DNA from: Trichomonas vaginalis G3
Taxonomy: Eukaryota > Parabasalia > Trichomonadida > Trichomonadidae
Assembly: GCF_026262505.1 (NCBI RefSeq)
Contig: NC_067204.1
Span: 16,718,165-16,782,164, forward strand
DNA length: 64,000 bases
Reading direction: 5' to 3'
Both the position numbers and the translations under genes were made by a program. The notes beneath the pieces are model-generated. The model saw only the letters and a program-made list of their open reading frames with translations, was not told the origin of the DNA and did not search any database. Below are positions 38,947-47,310 of the stretch, in pieces; position 1 is the stretch's first letter; every line of letters begins with the position of its first letter.

Positions 38947-39055
38947 GAATTTTCATGATTTCATCGTAAATGCTTTGTCGAAACTTCTTCATCGTAAATG
39001 TTTTGTCACTTTTCTGTCACTTTTCGGGTAAAAACATTTTTATTATTATATATAA

Positions 39056-39874
39056 ATGAATTTTACAAAACCACCGTTACCCTTCTTTGGAAATAAGAGT
39101 AGATGTAAAGATATTATATTGAGAGAACTTAAGAAACTACCGAATGGTCTAACATTTGTAGATTTGTTCGGTGGAAGTTTCTATATATCCCATTTGTGCC
39201 ATACAATATTCCCAGACTCAAAGATTATATGCAATGACTTCGACAACTATATGGACCGTCTCAAACATATTCCAGACACAAACAATATATTGAAAGAGTT
39301 AAAAGAAAAGATACCTATAGGTAAGATGGAACGTATACCATTAGATAAGAAAAATATTGTGAGAGAGGTTTTGAAAAAAGCAGAATATATAGACTGGGAT
39401 AGTATATCTGCTAGACTATTATATAGTGGTTCTATAAGAGTTCATGACATTGAAACACTTATGTCAAAAGTTTTATATCTTAACTATACAAATGTTTTCA
39501 AAGAGGACATAGAAAAATATATTGAGGGTATAGAGTTTGTGAGATGTCATTGGACAGAGTTGTATGAAAAATATAAAGACAAGGAAAATGTTTTCTTTAT
39601 AGTGGACCCGCCGTTCTATAACACATGGGATTTTCAATACCAAGTAGACTGGACTTTGAGAGACTCTTTAGAAACTTTAGACGTTTTACATAACCATCCA
39701 TGCTTTTACTTTACATCCGATAAAAGTGGTTTGGAAACCGTTATGAGATGGTTAGAGGACATACATGACTATGAGTTTATATATGACAAGATAGAATATG
39801 AGAGAGGTCCTATAAATCGGAGAAAGTGTCACAATAAAGAAATTTTATTGGTAAGTAAATGTGGTTTGAAATAG
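39056..39874 (+). CDS. Dam-like DNA N6-adenine methyltransferase
   Basis: 272 residues. PPLPFFGNKS at residues 7-16 is the N-terminal 'FxGxK' motif of D12-class enzymes, FVDLFGGS at about 34-41 is the S-adenosylmethionine-binding motif, and VDPPF at about 181-185 is the catalytic DPPY-type motif. Order and length match Dam-type methyltransferases, which usually modify the A in GATC. Adenine methylation is reported as the main DNA methylation of T. vaginalis. The AGATCT core of the modules in both elements contains GATC, so the element may mark its own modules; this link is inference. It is the first gene inside the left end of Polinton B. Confidence 0.88.
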   Translation: MNFTKPPLPFFGNKSRCKDIILRELKKLPNGLTFVDLFGGSFYISHLCHTIFPDSKIICNDFDNYMDRLKHIPDTNNILKELKEKIPIGKMERIPLDKKNIVREVLKKAEYIDWDSISARLLYSGSIRVHDIETLMSKVLYLNYTNVFKEDIEKYIEGIEFVRCHWTELYEKYKDKENVFFIVDPPFYNTWDFQYQVDWTLRDSLETLDVLHNHPCFYFTSDKSGLETVMRWLEDIHDYEFIYDKIEYERGPINRRKCHNKEILLVSKCGLK

Positions 39875-39990
39875 GACTACTTGTTTTAGGTTTTTTCCAT
39901 TGTGTCATTTATTTATTTGACGTGGCAGAAAAGTACAGAGAATATGAAGATGAACCAATGCCTGCAAATGTTCAGCATATGTACTCGTAA
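39859..39990 (+). CDS. 43-residue single-span membrane protein
   Basis: ATG 39859 lies inside the 3' end of the methyltransferase gene, in another frame. The product, MWFEIGLLVLGFFHCVIYLF followed by DVAEKYREYEDEPMP..., has one membrane segment and a charged tail. Translational overlap suggests expression with the upstream gene. Function unknown. Confidence 0.5.
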   Translation: MWFEIGLLVLGFFHCVIYLFDVAEKYREYEDEPMPANVQHMYS

Positions 39991-40013
39991 GAGATATTTT
40001 TATCTAATATTAA

Positions 40014-40376
40014 ATGGACGCACAGAACTTAGCGAATGCACAGCAACCTGGACAACCAAACCCAGAGAATATTCCAAATGAAGTTAGAATACAAACTGCA
40101 ATGGCAAACTATGGTCAAGTGCCAACAGATGTACAAATGCAAACTGCCATGTCAAATGACGCTGCGTTAGGTTTGCCACCATGGTATGCAAATATGAGAT
40201 GGAAAGAGTTTTATACAAACCCTGAAGTGGGATATAAACAACTTTATGCAGATGACGCGAACACAGGAGTTGACCCAGAATATGTTTTCTACCAGAGGAG
40301 AAACAGAATGTATGAGCTCCAGTTAAAGAATGCTATGGAACTCAACAGGAAACGTAAGAGACTAGGTGGACATTAG
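40014..40376 (+). CDS. Unknown 120-residue Gln/Asn-rich protein
   Basis: Begins MDAQNLANAQQPGQPNPENI. Two short repeats (NEVRIQTAMANYGQ and TDVQMQTAMSNDAA) are followed by an aromatic segment (PPWYANMRWKEFY) and a basic end (NRKRKRLGGH). The basic tail suggests nucleic-acid contact. I recognise no family. ATG follows a short A/T leader (TTTTTATCTAATATTAA). Confidence 0.5.
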   Translation: MDAQNLANAQQPGQPNPENIPNEVRIQTAMANYGQVPTDVQMQTAMSNDAALGLPPWYANMRWKEFYTNPEVGYKQLYADDANTGVDPEYVFYQRRNRMYELQLKNAMELNRKRKRLGGH

Positions 40377-40394
40377 ATTTTTACATATAGTAAA

Positions 40395-40637
40395 ATGGGT
40401 TTCTTCAGTAGTATTGGAAACTTCTTTCGAAATGTTGGAAGAGGTATATGGAATGGAATAAAAACCGTAGGAAGAGGAATTTGGAACGGTGTCAAAAATA
40501 TTGGTAAAAGGGTAGGTCAGTTTGTTGGTATTATACCTAAAGACCCTGAACCAGAAGAACAAGCTCCTGTTATACAACAGCCTGAACCTGCACCACAGTC
40601 TAGTTGGCAACCAAATCCAACACCTCAACCGTATTAA
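40395..40637 (+). CDS. Small amphipathic-helix protein (candidate PX/pVI-like)
   Basis: 80 residues. The first half is a Gly-rich amphipathic stretch with an internal repeat (FFRNVGRGIWNGIKTV, VGRGIWNGVKNIGKRV), typical of membrane-active or membrane-binding helices. The second half is Pro/Gln-rich. Adenovirus-like small virion proteins use such helices to disrupt membranes at entry; here this is inferred. It lies between two structural genes. Confidence 0.5.
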   Translation: MGFFSSIGNFFRNVGRGIWNGIKTVGRGIWNGVKNIGKRVGQFVGIIPKDPEPEEQAPVIQQPEPAPQSSWQPNPTPQPY

Positions 40638-40641
40638 AAAA

Positions 40642-41490
40642 TTATATTTTTACCGTTCGATAGTAGTTGTATATGAAACTAAGTTCTAAGTAAAACGCAT
40701 GGTATAATGGAATTATTCTCTTTCTTCCATCTGTTGTAAACCATACTTGAAAGTCTGAAATACTTCCACTTGGTGGTTCATATAGCTTTGTAGGTTTTTC
40801 GTAAAAGTCATTTGCCAAGCATAAAAAAGAGTTTTGTGCACCAGAAAATGAAGCATGAACAATAATAGCATCTTGGTCGAAAACATTTTCATACGTTCCA
40901 TTAGGGTTTTCGACTTCATAAAAGTTCGGGTGTACTGGATATGCTGCAGGCTGATTTAACATCCTCAAAAATCTATACCATGCCAAGTTGTTATATTTTG
41001 TAGAAATATAAACGTTTTCTCCAAGGTCTTCTATTCTATTGATTTTAACAGTTGCATTTTTCCTGTCATATATAATATCGAGATGGTACTCTCCTTCGTC
41101 AATGTTGTACTGTTTTGCATATTCGAGATAGATATCGTTTATTTTTTCTTGAAAAGCTTGAAGAGTTGTTTCTAAGTTTACAAGCAAATTCACTTGTAAA
41201 AGTTTTCCCTGTTCAAATTTCTCATACGTACGTTTTTCTTTGTTATAGTATCGAACTTCAAAACCGACCGTAAATGGGAAACCATGTATGGCTTCTGAAA
41301 TGAACTTCATTCTACGAAAGCCAACAGCTTTTGTGACGGATGGGTCTCTTAACCATCTTAGTGGGTAGTCAAAACGATAGCCTTCATGCTTTACGGTCTC
41401 TGTCTCAAACTTTTGACCGACATTAGTAAAAAGTTCATCTAATGGTTTAGTTGTAGCAACTCTTGAATTTTCTTTTTCTATTGAAAGCAT
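40642..41490 (-). CDS. Candidate minor capsid protein, family 2
   Basis: 282 residues, paralogous to 45980-46840 throughout: both open with ML-ExEN/Q, then KPLDELFTN/KPLDYIFTN, GYRFDYPLRWLRDPS/SYRFDYPVRWLQSPS, and end with SDFQVWFTTDG/SDFQVWFTTNG, HAFYLELSFIYNY. Beta-rich. Resembles the family 2 genes of Polinton A in the YP-W motif. Having two genes of this type suggests two related vertex or surface proteins; the role is inferred. Divergent from the fibre gene with an 18-nt gap. Confidence 0.55.
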   Translation of the reverse strand: MLSIEKENSRVATTKPLDELFTNVGQKFETETVKHEGYRFDYPLRWLRDPSVTKAVGFRRMKFISEAIHGFPFTVGFEVRYYNKEKRTYEKFEQGKLLQVNLLVNLETTLQAFQEKINDIYLEYAKQYNIDEGEYHLDIIYDRKNATVKINRIEDLGENVYISTKYNNLAWYRFLRMLNQPAAYPVHPNFYEVENPNGTYENVFDQDAIIVHASFSGAQNSFLCLANDFYEKPTKLYEPPSGSISDFQVWFTTDGRKRIIPLYHAFYLELSFIYNYYRTVKI

Positions 41491-41508
41491 ATTTTATCTA
41501 GAATAAAA
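41491..41508. promoter_or_regulatory. 18-nt divergent promoter
   Basis: ATTTTATCTAGAATAAAA between ATGs at 41490 and 41509; it is itself partly palindromic. Confidence 0.5.
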
Positions 41509-43179
41509 ATGTCGAAAGAAACAGCGTCTATGAGAGAAATACAACACAACCGACAACTCATTATACAAGCTCTAAATAAGAACACAACAAACTTTTCAAA
41601 CTATTCTAAGATATCTGAGTCATTGAAAGAAGGAAACTTAAAACTGACATTAAACCCAATGACAGATGAGTTTCTGTTTCAAGACAGTAAGAACCATACT
41701 GTTTGTATAAATCCAACAAAAAGAACTTTAAACGAGAAACCTATAGATGAACTTCTTTTGAAAGCAGATGTTGAAAAGAAAGCTGACAAAGAATATGTAG
41801 ACGATGCAATAGCAAAAGAAGAAGAAAGAGCTAACAAAGCTTATGCAACAAAAGAACATACTCATCCTGAACTAGCAGACAAAACATATGTTGACAATAA
41901 AATGTCAAGTGAAGTGACAAGAGCTGAAAACGAATATTCTAAAAAGACTCATACACATACCATTGCAAATATTACAAACTTACAAGAAACCTTAAACAGT
42001 AAAAGTGCCGTTGGACATACACATACCATTGCAAATATTGCAAACTTACAAGAAACCTTAAACAGGAAAAGTGACGTTGGACATACACATACATCTTCTG
42101 AAATAACAGACTTAAACGTTAGCCTTGAAAATAAAGCAGATAAAACATATGTCAATGAAATATACCAAAGTTTGCTAGGAACAAAAAATATTGAAACTAT
42201 TGTTGGTGACTTTTCTTTCAATGAAGAAAACAAATATTTTAGATGGCAGTTTGTACATTCCTTAAAAAATGGTATACGGTATAAACTCATTCCGAAAAAT
42301 AACAATGAAATGTATGTAAGCTATAAAAAGAACGATGGTACACAAGTTAAAGTTCCATTAGACAACAACTGCTACTTAAACTTATATGGAGACGAACAAA
42401 AGAAATATTTCCGAGTTTATGAAATGACAGATATGACATTGCCTGACCCAGCTCCAGTACCATACTATTATGACTATGGAGATGACGTCAGAACACCACA
42501 TGTAGATGAACAAAAGCTAACATTATATTTAGATTTTTATAGATATAAAAGATATAATGCAATAGAAAAAACGAGAATAGTATACTATTATGAAGATGAC
42601 AGAAATAAATATTATAGTCAAGATTTTACCCACCCTGAAAACATAAGATTATATTATAAAAAATATTCTGACACAAACCAGAAGAAACCTGAAATAGTTG
42701 CACTATATTTTAAGTTCAAAAGAGACAATCCTATAATGTCTCATATGTTTGATTTAATGAACCCAGTAGGTTCTATTTATACATCTATGGAAGCAAGAGG
42801 TCCTCAAGTAATGTTTGGTGTTGGTGCATGGGAACAAATAGTCGACAGGTTTTTGTATTGTGCAAACTCTTCAAAGGAAACAGGTGGAAGTAAAACGATT
42901 TCAGGTGAAAACTTACCTGCACACAGTCACTACATAGATTTAAGTACATCTCAAGCAGGTTGGCATAAGCATAGATTTTGGGATTGGTCAGCAATGAAAA
43001 AAGGTAAAGGATATGATGTTAAAGACGACGTTCAGTTTGCTATAAATTGTTTCTGGGGTAACACTCAGGGAGATGGAAACCATACACATCGCGTTTCAGG
43101 GTATACGCAAACAACGGGACAAAGTAAAGACTACATGCCACCTTACATGACAGTTTACGCATGGTATAGAATTGCTTAG
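41509..43179 (+). CDS. Receptor-fibre protein with phage-tail-like tip
   Basis: 556 residues. The N-terminal part has tandem units (TIANITNLQETLNSKSAVGH, then TIANIANLQETLNRKSDVGH) like the trimerising shaft repeats of phage fibres. The C-terminal 140 residues form the tip: NPVGSIYTSMEARGPQ, FGVGAWEQIVDRFLYCANSS, NLPAHSHY, GDGNHTHR and MPPYMTVYAWYRIA. The tip is close to that of the protein at 6629-9589, while the shaft is unrelated in length and lacks collagen triplets. Likely the attachment spike. Ends in a 4-nt overlap with the convergent integrase gene. Confidence 0.8.
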   Translation: MSKETASMREIQHNRQLIIQALNKNTTNFSNYSKISESLKEGNLKLTLNPMTDEFLFQDSKNHTVCINPTKRTLNEKPIDELLLKADVEKKADKEYVDDAIAKEEERANKAYATKEHTHPELADKTYVDNKMSSEVTRAENEYSKKTHTHTIANITNLQETLNSKSAVGHTHTIANIANLQETLNRKSDVGHTHTSSEITDLNVSLENKADKTYVNEIYQSLLGTKNIETIVGDFSFNEENKYFRWQFVHSLKNGIRYKLIPKNNNEMYVSYKKNDGTQVKVPLDNNCYLNLYGDEQKKYFRVYEMTDMTLPDPAPVPYYYDYGDDVRTPHVDEQKLTLYLDFYRYKRYNAIEKTRIVYYYEDDRNKYYSQDFTHPENIRLYYKKYSDTNQKKPEIVALYFKFKRDNPIMSHMFDLMNPVGSIYTSMEARGPQVMFGVGAWEQIVDRFLYCANSSKETGGSKTISGENLPAHSHYIDLSTSQAGWHKHRFWDWSAMKKGKGYDVKDDVQFAINCFWGNTQGDGNHTHRVSGYTQTTGQSKDYMPPYMTVYAWYRIA

Positions 43180-44135
43180 TCGTCATTTTCAACTTCTTTA
43201 GCATATTCGTCAGGAGTTGTCTTATATTTGTTAGGAACTGTCTTTGAAAGTATACCACCTTGAACTTTGACAAGTTTGAAACGAGGTCTGACAATAGTAG
43301 TTTTATCTTCTGCTTGCAGTGTGTACATTTTGCCATGTTTGCCTAAAACTTCATAATATTCTCTTGTATACTTTCTTCTATTTTTACGAACACGAATGTG
43401 AGTACCTGTCGGGTACTTGTTGTTGTCATAGTCAATAGTATTTTCATATGGGTCGCGTTTAGGTATTTCTATTTTTACTTTGTCACCTTTCTGAAGTTTG
43501 AAGCCTGGCATTCTTTCTTGTTTGTCTCTTTTGACTAAATTATTAAATATATAGTCTTTCTCTAAGTCAGGGTTGTTTTTCATTTCTTCGGGGGAGTGGT
43601 TTCCCAAACCTTTTTGTTTACGGCTATTGTAAATATTTAAAACTTGTCTCATCTTTGCCATGGAGAAGTGTCTGTATTTGTCGTCATATGACATTTCATT
43701 TGCTTCACCACCTTGTGGTTGGTTTAAGTCTCTTAACATTTTTATACAACTGTCAATGACACCAAGAGCAGAATGGTTTTGGTCGACAATGAAATATTGG
43801 TTTACATTTTTTGAACGCAGATAGTTTTTTACATCGTCTGATTTGAAAGAACTTTCTTGGTCAGATGTCAGTTTTGTTGGATGGTATTTGTCAACGAATA
43901 TTGTCAAAGCTGCTAAGACATCTAAAATATTTTTAGACTGTAATGGTATGGCTTCACAGTATCTTGTGTTTTGACCAACAAATATTAGCCAGTATGGTGG
44001 TCCATCTGTTCTAACTCTCGGAATGTTTTCCAAGATATCCATAAACCAAGCATTTGGTGTTGAACTAAAGATTTTTACCATGAGTGCTTTTTTTGTTGCC
44101 TTAGAAACATAGGGGTCCTTGTTTGGATTCGTCAT
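43176..44135 (-). CDS. Polinton integrase (retroviral type)
   Basis: 319 residues. The core has PPYWLIFVGQNTRYCEAIPL, KLTSDQESSFKSDDVKNYL and SALGVIDSCIKMLRDLNQ, the same order as the integrase of Polinton A. The C-terminal part is a basic SH3/chromo-like domain (VKIEIPKRDPYE, YTREYYEVLGKHGKMYTL, RPRFKLVKVQGG). It would insert the element into host DNA. Divergent from 44153 with a 17-nt gap. Confidence 0.85.
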   Translation of the reverse strand: MTNPNKDPYVSKATKKALMVKIFSSTPNAWFMDILENIPRVRTDGPPYWLIFVGQNTRYCEAIPLQSKNILDVLAALTIFVDKYHPTKLTSDQESSFKSDDVKNYLRSKNVNQYFIVDQNHSALGVIDSCIKMLRDLNQPQGGEANEMSYDDKYRHFSMAKMRQVLNIYNSRKQKGLGNHSPEEMKNNPDLEKDYIFNNLVKRDKQERMPGFKLQKGDKVKIEIPKRDPYENTIDYDNNKYPTGTHIRVRKNRRKYTREYYEVLGKHGKMYTLQAEDKTTIVRPRFKLVKVQGGILSKTVPNKYKTTPDEYAKEVENDD

Positions 44136-44152
44136 TTTTTACCCTGTAAGAA
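44136..44152. promoter_or_regulatory. 17-nt divergent promoter
   Basis: TTTTTACCCTGTAAGAA between ATGs at 44135 and 44153. Confidence 0.5.
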
Positions 44153-44554
44153 ATGGGTTTATTTGGCGCATTAGCAGGAGTTGCATCCAGATTTTTACCC
44201 GCAGTGGGAACAATAGCCAGAGGTGTATTTGGAGTTGGAAGGAAGATTTTGAGTACATTAGGTATACTTAAAGAGAAAGCACAACCTATTATACAAACTG
44301 TACAGAAAGGTTGGGATGTAGCACGAGATGCAACAAATCTTATTCCAAATCCTGAAACAAGAGGAAAAGTTCAAGGATGGATGGACAATGTAGGAAGACA
44401 AGCAGGAAACTATTATAACAAAGCAAATGACTACTATAACCAAGCAGGACACTATATGAACCAAGGTGAAAGATTCTTTAACAGAGGATATAACCATGCA
44501 CAACAGTGGGTAAACAATAACCAACCTCAACCGCCTCAAACGTGGGGAATGTAA
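44153..44554 (+). CDS. Small Gly/Ala N-terminal virion-like protein
   Basis: 133 residues. MGLFGALAGVASRFLPAVGT is a hydrophobic, amphipathic opening like that of 40395-40637 and 2074-2601. The second half is Asn/Tyr/Gln-rich with a repeat (YYNKANDYYNQAGHYMNQGE). Probably an internal or membrane-active virion protein by resemblance to PX/pVI-type proteins; no motif proves it. Confidence 0.5.
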   Translation: MGLFGALAGVASRFLPAVGTIARGVFGVGRKILSTLGILKEKAQPIIQTVQKGWDVARDATNLIPNPETRGKVQGWMDNVGRQAGNYYNKANDYYNQAGHYMNQGERFFNRGYNHAQQWVNNNQPQPPQTWGM

Positions 44555-44573
44555 ATTTTTTTACTGAGATGAA

Positions 44574-44726
44574 ATGAACAATACAGCATTGAGACAAATG
44601 GGTTCAAGATGGATTTGTCGACTTCCAGCAGTTACACAACGTGTTTGTCAAGTTCTTCCTATACCTCAGGAAGTTTTAGACCGACTTAAAAAACAACAAC
44701 AACCAGTTGAAAACAAACCAAACTAA
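44574..44726 (+). CDS. 50-residue basic protein
   Basis: Reads MNNTALRQMGSRWICRLPAV... ending QQQPVENKPN. The leader TTTTTTACTGAGATGAAATG is repeated almost exactly before the next gene at 44743, which supports both starts. Function unknown. Confidence 0.5.
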   Translation: MNNTALRQMGSRWICRLPAVTQRVCQVLPIPQEVLDRLKKQQQPVENKPN

Positions 44727-44742
44727 ATTTTTTACTGAGATG

Positions 44743-45328
44743 AAATGACCGAAGAAGTTGAAACGGTAGATTTGACACCACAAACAAAAAGTTCAGAACC
44801 ATTGTCAAACCTGTCAAAGAACTTACAGATGAAGAGAAAAATTCAATAATAGAAGGTGCAAGGTCTGGAAATACAAACCCTAACTATAAAGTCACTTTTC
44901 ATAGAAATGGAACGGCTAGTATCTCAAAAAAGAAACAGACTCTCACAAATAAAATATTGAAGTCTGGAGGAGCTTTCGAGACAACAGATGGAAAAGTTTA
45001 CTTCACTGACCAACAGTTCATTATAGAACATCTCATTGACTTAGAGTCGAAATATTCTAAACTTTACAACAAACACAAAAAGTTGAAAGGAAAACAAAAA
45101 CAAATGGCATATGATATTTATGAAGATGTTGACGACACAACCATACCTGCAAGTGAGGTAAAGTCAGGTGAACCGAAAAGTGACGAAAAACCGATAGAAG
45201 AAGAGAAACCAAAAACTGAAGATAAACCAAAACCAAAGTTTAGTATTGGAACTAAACCAAGTCAACCTTCATTAGCTGGTATGAGTTGGCGTCAAAGACT
45301 TATGGCTTCAGGTGGCTATGTAAAGTAA
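44743..45328 (+). pseudogene. Gene with shared small N-terminal domain
   Basis: ATG 44743 has the same leader as 44574. The span codes for the small domain also found at 21472-21906 and 24026-24262 of Polinton A, then a coiled coil (IEHLIDLESKYSKLYNKHKK), an acidic/Pro-rich part and an end MSWRQRLMASGGYVK. About one break appears. A virion-core or DNA-binding role is possible. Confidence 0.45.
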
Positions 45329-45358
45329 AGAAAAAAATATTTTTTTATTTTATTTGAA

Positions 45359-45943
45359 ATGTACGCTGAGTTTGTTGGAACAGACCGTTGGAAAACTTGT
45401 TTGTTAGATGAGAAATATGAAATTCACTGTTGTGAGTCATTTGAAGTCAGAAACAAAAAGACAAAAAGAGTTTTAAGCGGATGGGAGCGAAATGACGGAT
45501 ATGCTCTTATGGATATGAGTGGAAAAAACTATTTTAAACATATTGTCATTGCAACTCATTTTATACCGAACCCTAACAATCTACCTTTTGTAGACCACAT
45601 AAACCATATAAGAAACGACAATAGACTTGAAAATTTACGTTGGGTTACTCGTTCTGAAAACAATAAGAACAAAAGCAAATTTAGAGATATTGTATTCGAA
45701 TTTGTCGACGAACTAGAAGATGAAGCAATTGAAATTACAGACTATGGCGAGCATACGTTTGAGTTTTACTACTATAGCGAAGAACAAGACTCTTTCTACT
45801 TTTATACCGGCGTAAACTATAGGAAATTACAAGTATGTTTTACTAAGGCGGGCTATGCTTATGTAAACGCTAGAGATACAGATGGAAAATACGTTAGACT
45901 ATATCTTAACAAATTCAAGAAGCTATATGGCATACCATTTTAA
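45359..45943 (+). CDS. HNH endonuclease-like protein
   Basis: 194 residues. Residues about 80-105 (LPFVDHINHIRNDNRLENLR, then WVTRSENNKNK) are a classic HNH motif of phage-type homing endonucleases, preceded by the usual AP2/NUMOD-like strand region. The C-terminal domain (IEITDYGEHTFEFYYYSEE, RDTDGKYVRLYLNKFKKLYG) matches the small protein encoded in the ends of Polinton A. It may cut DNA to aid spread or recombination of element parts; this is inferred from the family. Confidence 0.8.
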   Translation: MYAEFVGTDRWKTCLLDEKYEIHCCESFEVRNKKTKRVLSGWERNDGYALMDMSGKNYFKHIVIATHFIPNPNNLPFVDHINHIRNDNRLENLRWVTRSENNKNKSKFRDIVFEFVDELEDEAIEITDYGEHTFEFYYYSEEQDSFYFYTGVNYRKLQVCFTKAGYAYVNARDTDGKYVRLYLNKFKKLYGIPF

Positions 45944-45979
45944 AACGTTTTTTAAACCATATATTTTTACATATATTAA

Positions 45980-46840
45980 ATGCTTCAGGTTGAAAAACAA
46001 AGAACAAAAGTAGCAGATACAAAACCGTTAGACTATATCTTTACAAACGCTGGTAGGACTATTTCAGATGAGGAAATTTCATCCCGATCTTACAGGTTTG
46101 ACTATCCAGTTCGTTGGCTTCAAAGTCCTTCAGAAGCAAAGGCAATAGGATTTAGAAGAGTTTTGTTTTCAAATAGAACTAACGCATTTATGTTCGCAGT
46201 AGATTTTCATGGGCAGTATAAAGGTTCTGATGGTCTAATAGACAAATTTGATGAAATGAGAATCTTTACAGTTCGTTCAGACGAAAGTCTTGAGAAAACT
46301 CTAAATGACTTTCAAACTCAAATGAACAAATATTATTGGGAATTTCAAGAAAAATACGACTCTTTACTAAATGGAACATACTATCTGAAACTAGAATATG
46401 ACAAGATGAACTCCACCGTTTCATTTCAAAATATTGAAATTAACCCTCCAAGAGATACACAGTTTTTATATTGGGGAGTAGACAAACGTTCTTGGGCACA
46501 ATTTCTTCGGTTACTAAACCAGAACGAACCATTACCACCTGACGGTCCTTTTAAATTTATACTTCCACCAGCAGATTTGACAGTTTATAGAAACGTGTTT
46601 GACCCTCAAAATGTTATGTGTCATGCAAGTTTCAGTTCAAGCAACAGTAGTTTTCTATGTATCGGTAAGGACTTTTATGACTTTGCTTCTAAATTCTACG
46701 AACTACCTAGTAACAGTTTCTCTGACTTTCAAGTTTGGTTCACAACAAACGGTGTGCAGCATATTATACCATTGTACTATGACTTTTATCTCGAATTGTC
46801 TTTCATATACAACTACGGAAAAGTGCTGAAAAAGTATTGA
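45980..46840 (+). CDS. Candidate minor capsid protein, family 2, second copy
   Basis: 286 residues, paralogue of 40642-41490 but on the + strand. It has SYRFDYPVRWLQSPSEAKAIG near the N-terminus and SDFQVWFTTNGVQHIIPLYY near the C-terminus. A duplicated structural gene in inverted orientation within one element is unusual. The role is inferred as for the first copy. Confidence 0.55.
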   Translation: MLQVEKQRTKVADTKPLDYIFTNAGRTISDEEISSRSYRFDYPVRWLQSPSEAKAIGFRRVLFSNRTNAFMFAVDFHGQYKGSDGLIDKFDEMRIFTVRSDESLEKTLNDFQTQMNKYYWEFQEKYDSLLNGTYYLKLEYDKMNSTVSFQNIEINPPRDTQFLYWGVDKRSWAQFLRLLNQNEPLPPDGPFKFILPPADLTVYRNVFDPQNVMCHASFSSSNSSFLCIGKDFYDFASKFYELPSNSFSDFQVWFTTNGVQHIIPLYYDFYLELSFIYNYGKVLKKY

Positions 46841-46849
46841 AAAATAAAG

Positions 46850-46905
46850 TTTATGTTAGCATGTTAGATCTAACACGTTTTCTAACCACTTTTCTAACAT
46901 CGTAG
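46850..46905 (+). promoter_or_regulatory. AGATCT module (forward), TAACA type
   Basis: TGTTA twice, AGATCT, then TAACA, TAACC, TAACA. First module of the cassette zone of Polinton B. Confidence 0.7.
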
Positions 46906-46976
46906 AAAACTCATGAAAACAATTTATTTTTGACACTTTCACAAAAAACATAAAAAAGTGAGTTAAAATGAGATGT

Positions 46977-47291
46977 TTACTGAACTGGTTGGATGCCGCC
47001 TTCTGAGATTATGTAGAATGGTTGACCCGAGAAGTGGAACAGTGCTCTGAGAATTTGTATAATTCGTGGAATTGGACTCTCTCTGTTTGGAAGTAGTATC
47101 CAAGGACGTTTGTTTAGGAACTTAACAAGAGCTTCTCTTTTGGCGTCGAAAGGAGTGTTTGTCTGTATTTGAATTGGAATTCCAGTCGAAATCTCGAGAG
47201 TCAAGGCAGCCCTTCCAGAAATAGTGGTGAACTTGACCTTGGGCTTCATGACCTTGCGCAAGTAGTCTTTAACAAGCTCGTTAATTTAAAT
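46977..47291 (-). pseudogene. Fragment of a possibly captured host gene
   Basis: The frame codes for about 100 residues (ELVKDYLRKVMKPKVKF, then GRAALTLEISTGIPIQIQTN, ending GQPFYIISEGGIQPVQ) and has no ATG at its beginning. Its base composition is less A/T-rich than neighbouring element genes and its codon use looks like host genes. It lies between an AGATCT module and a minisatellite, with no matching gene in Polinton A. I do not recognise the family. Confidence 0.4.
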
Positions 47292-47310
47292 TAGGTAAAT
47301 TGCCTCATCT

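Larger units (their letters stand above)
38470..39010 (+). repeat. Iteron-like repeats, left subterminal region of B
   Basis: Units with constant CGTAAATGTTTTGTCAA and a variable part (GACTTCTT, CATGAA or GACTTCAT), interspersed with two AGATCT-type modules. Orientation is opposite to the right-hand array at 60776-61275. Confidence 0.8.

Noticed and set aside
43176-44135. Integrase as part of an LTR retroelement
   Set aside because: No reverse transcriptase, gag or LTRs nearby, and the ATPase, capsid and fibre genes place it in a Polinton.
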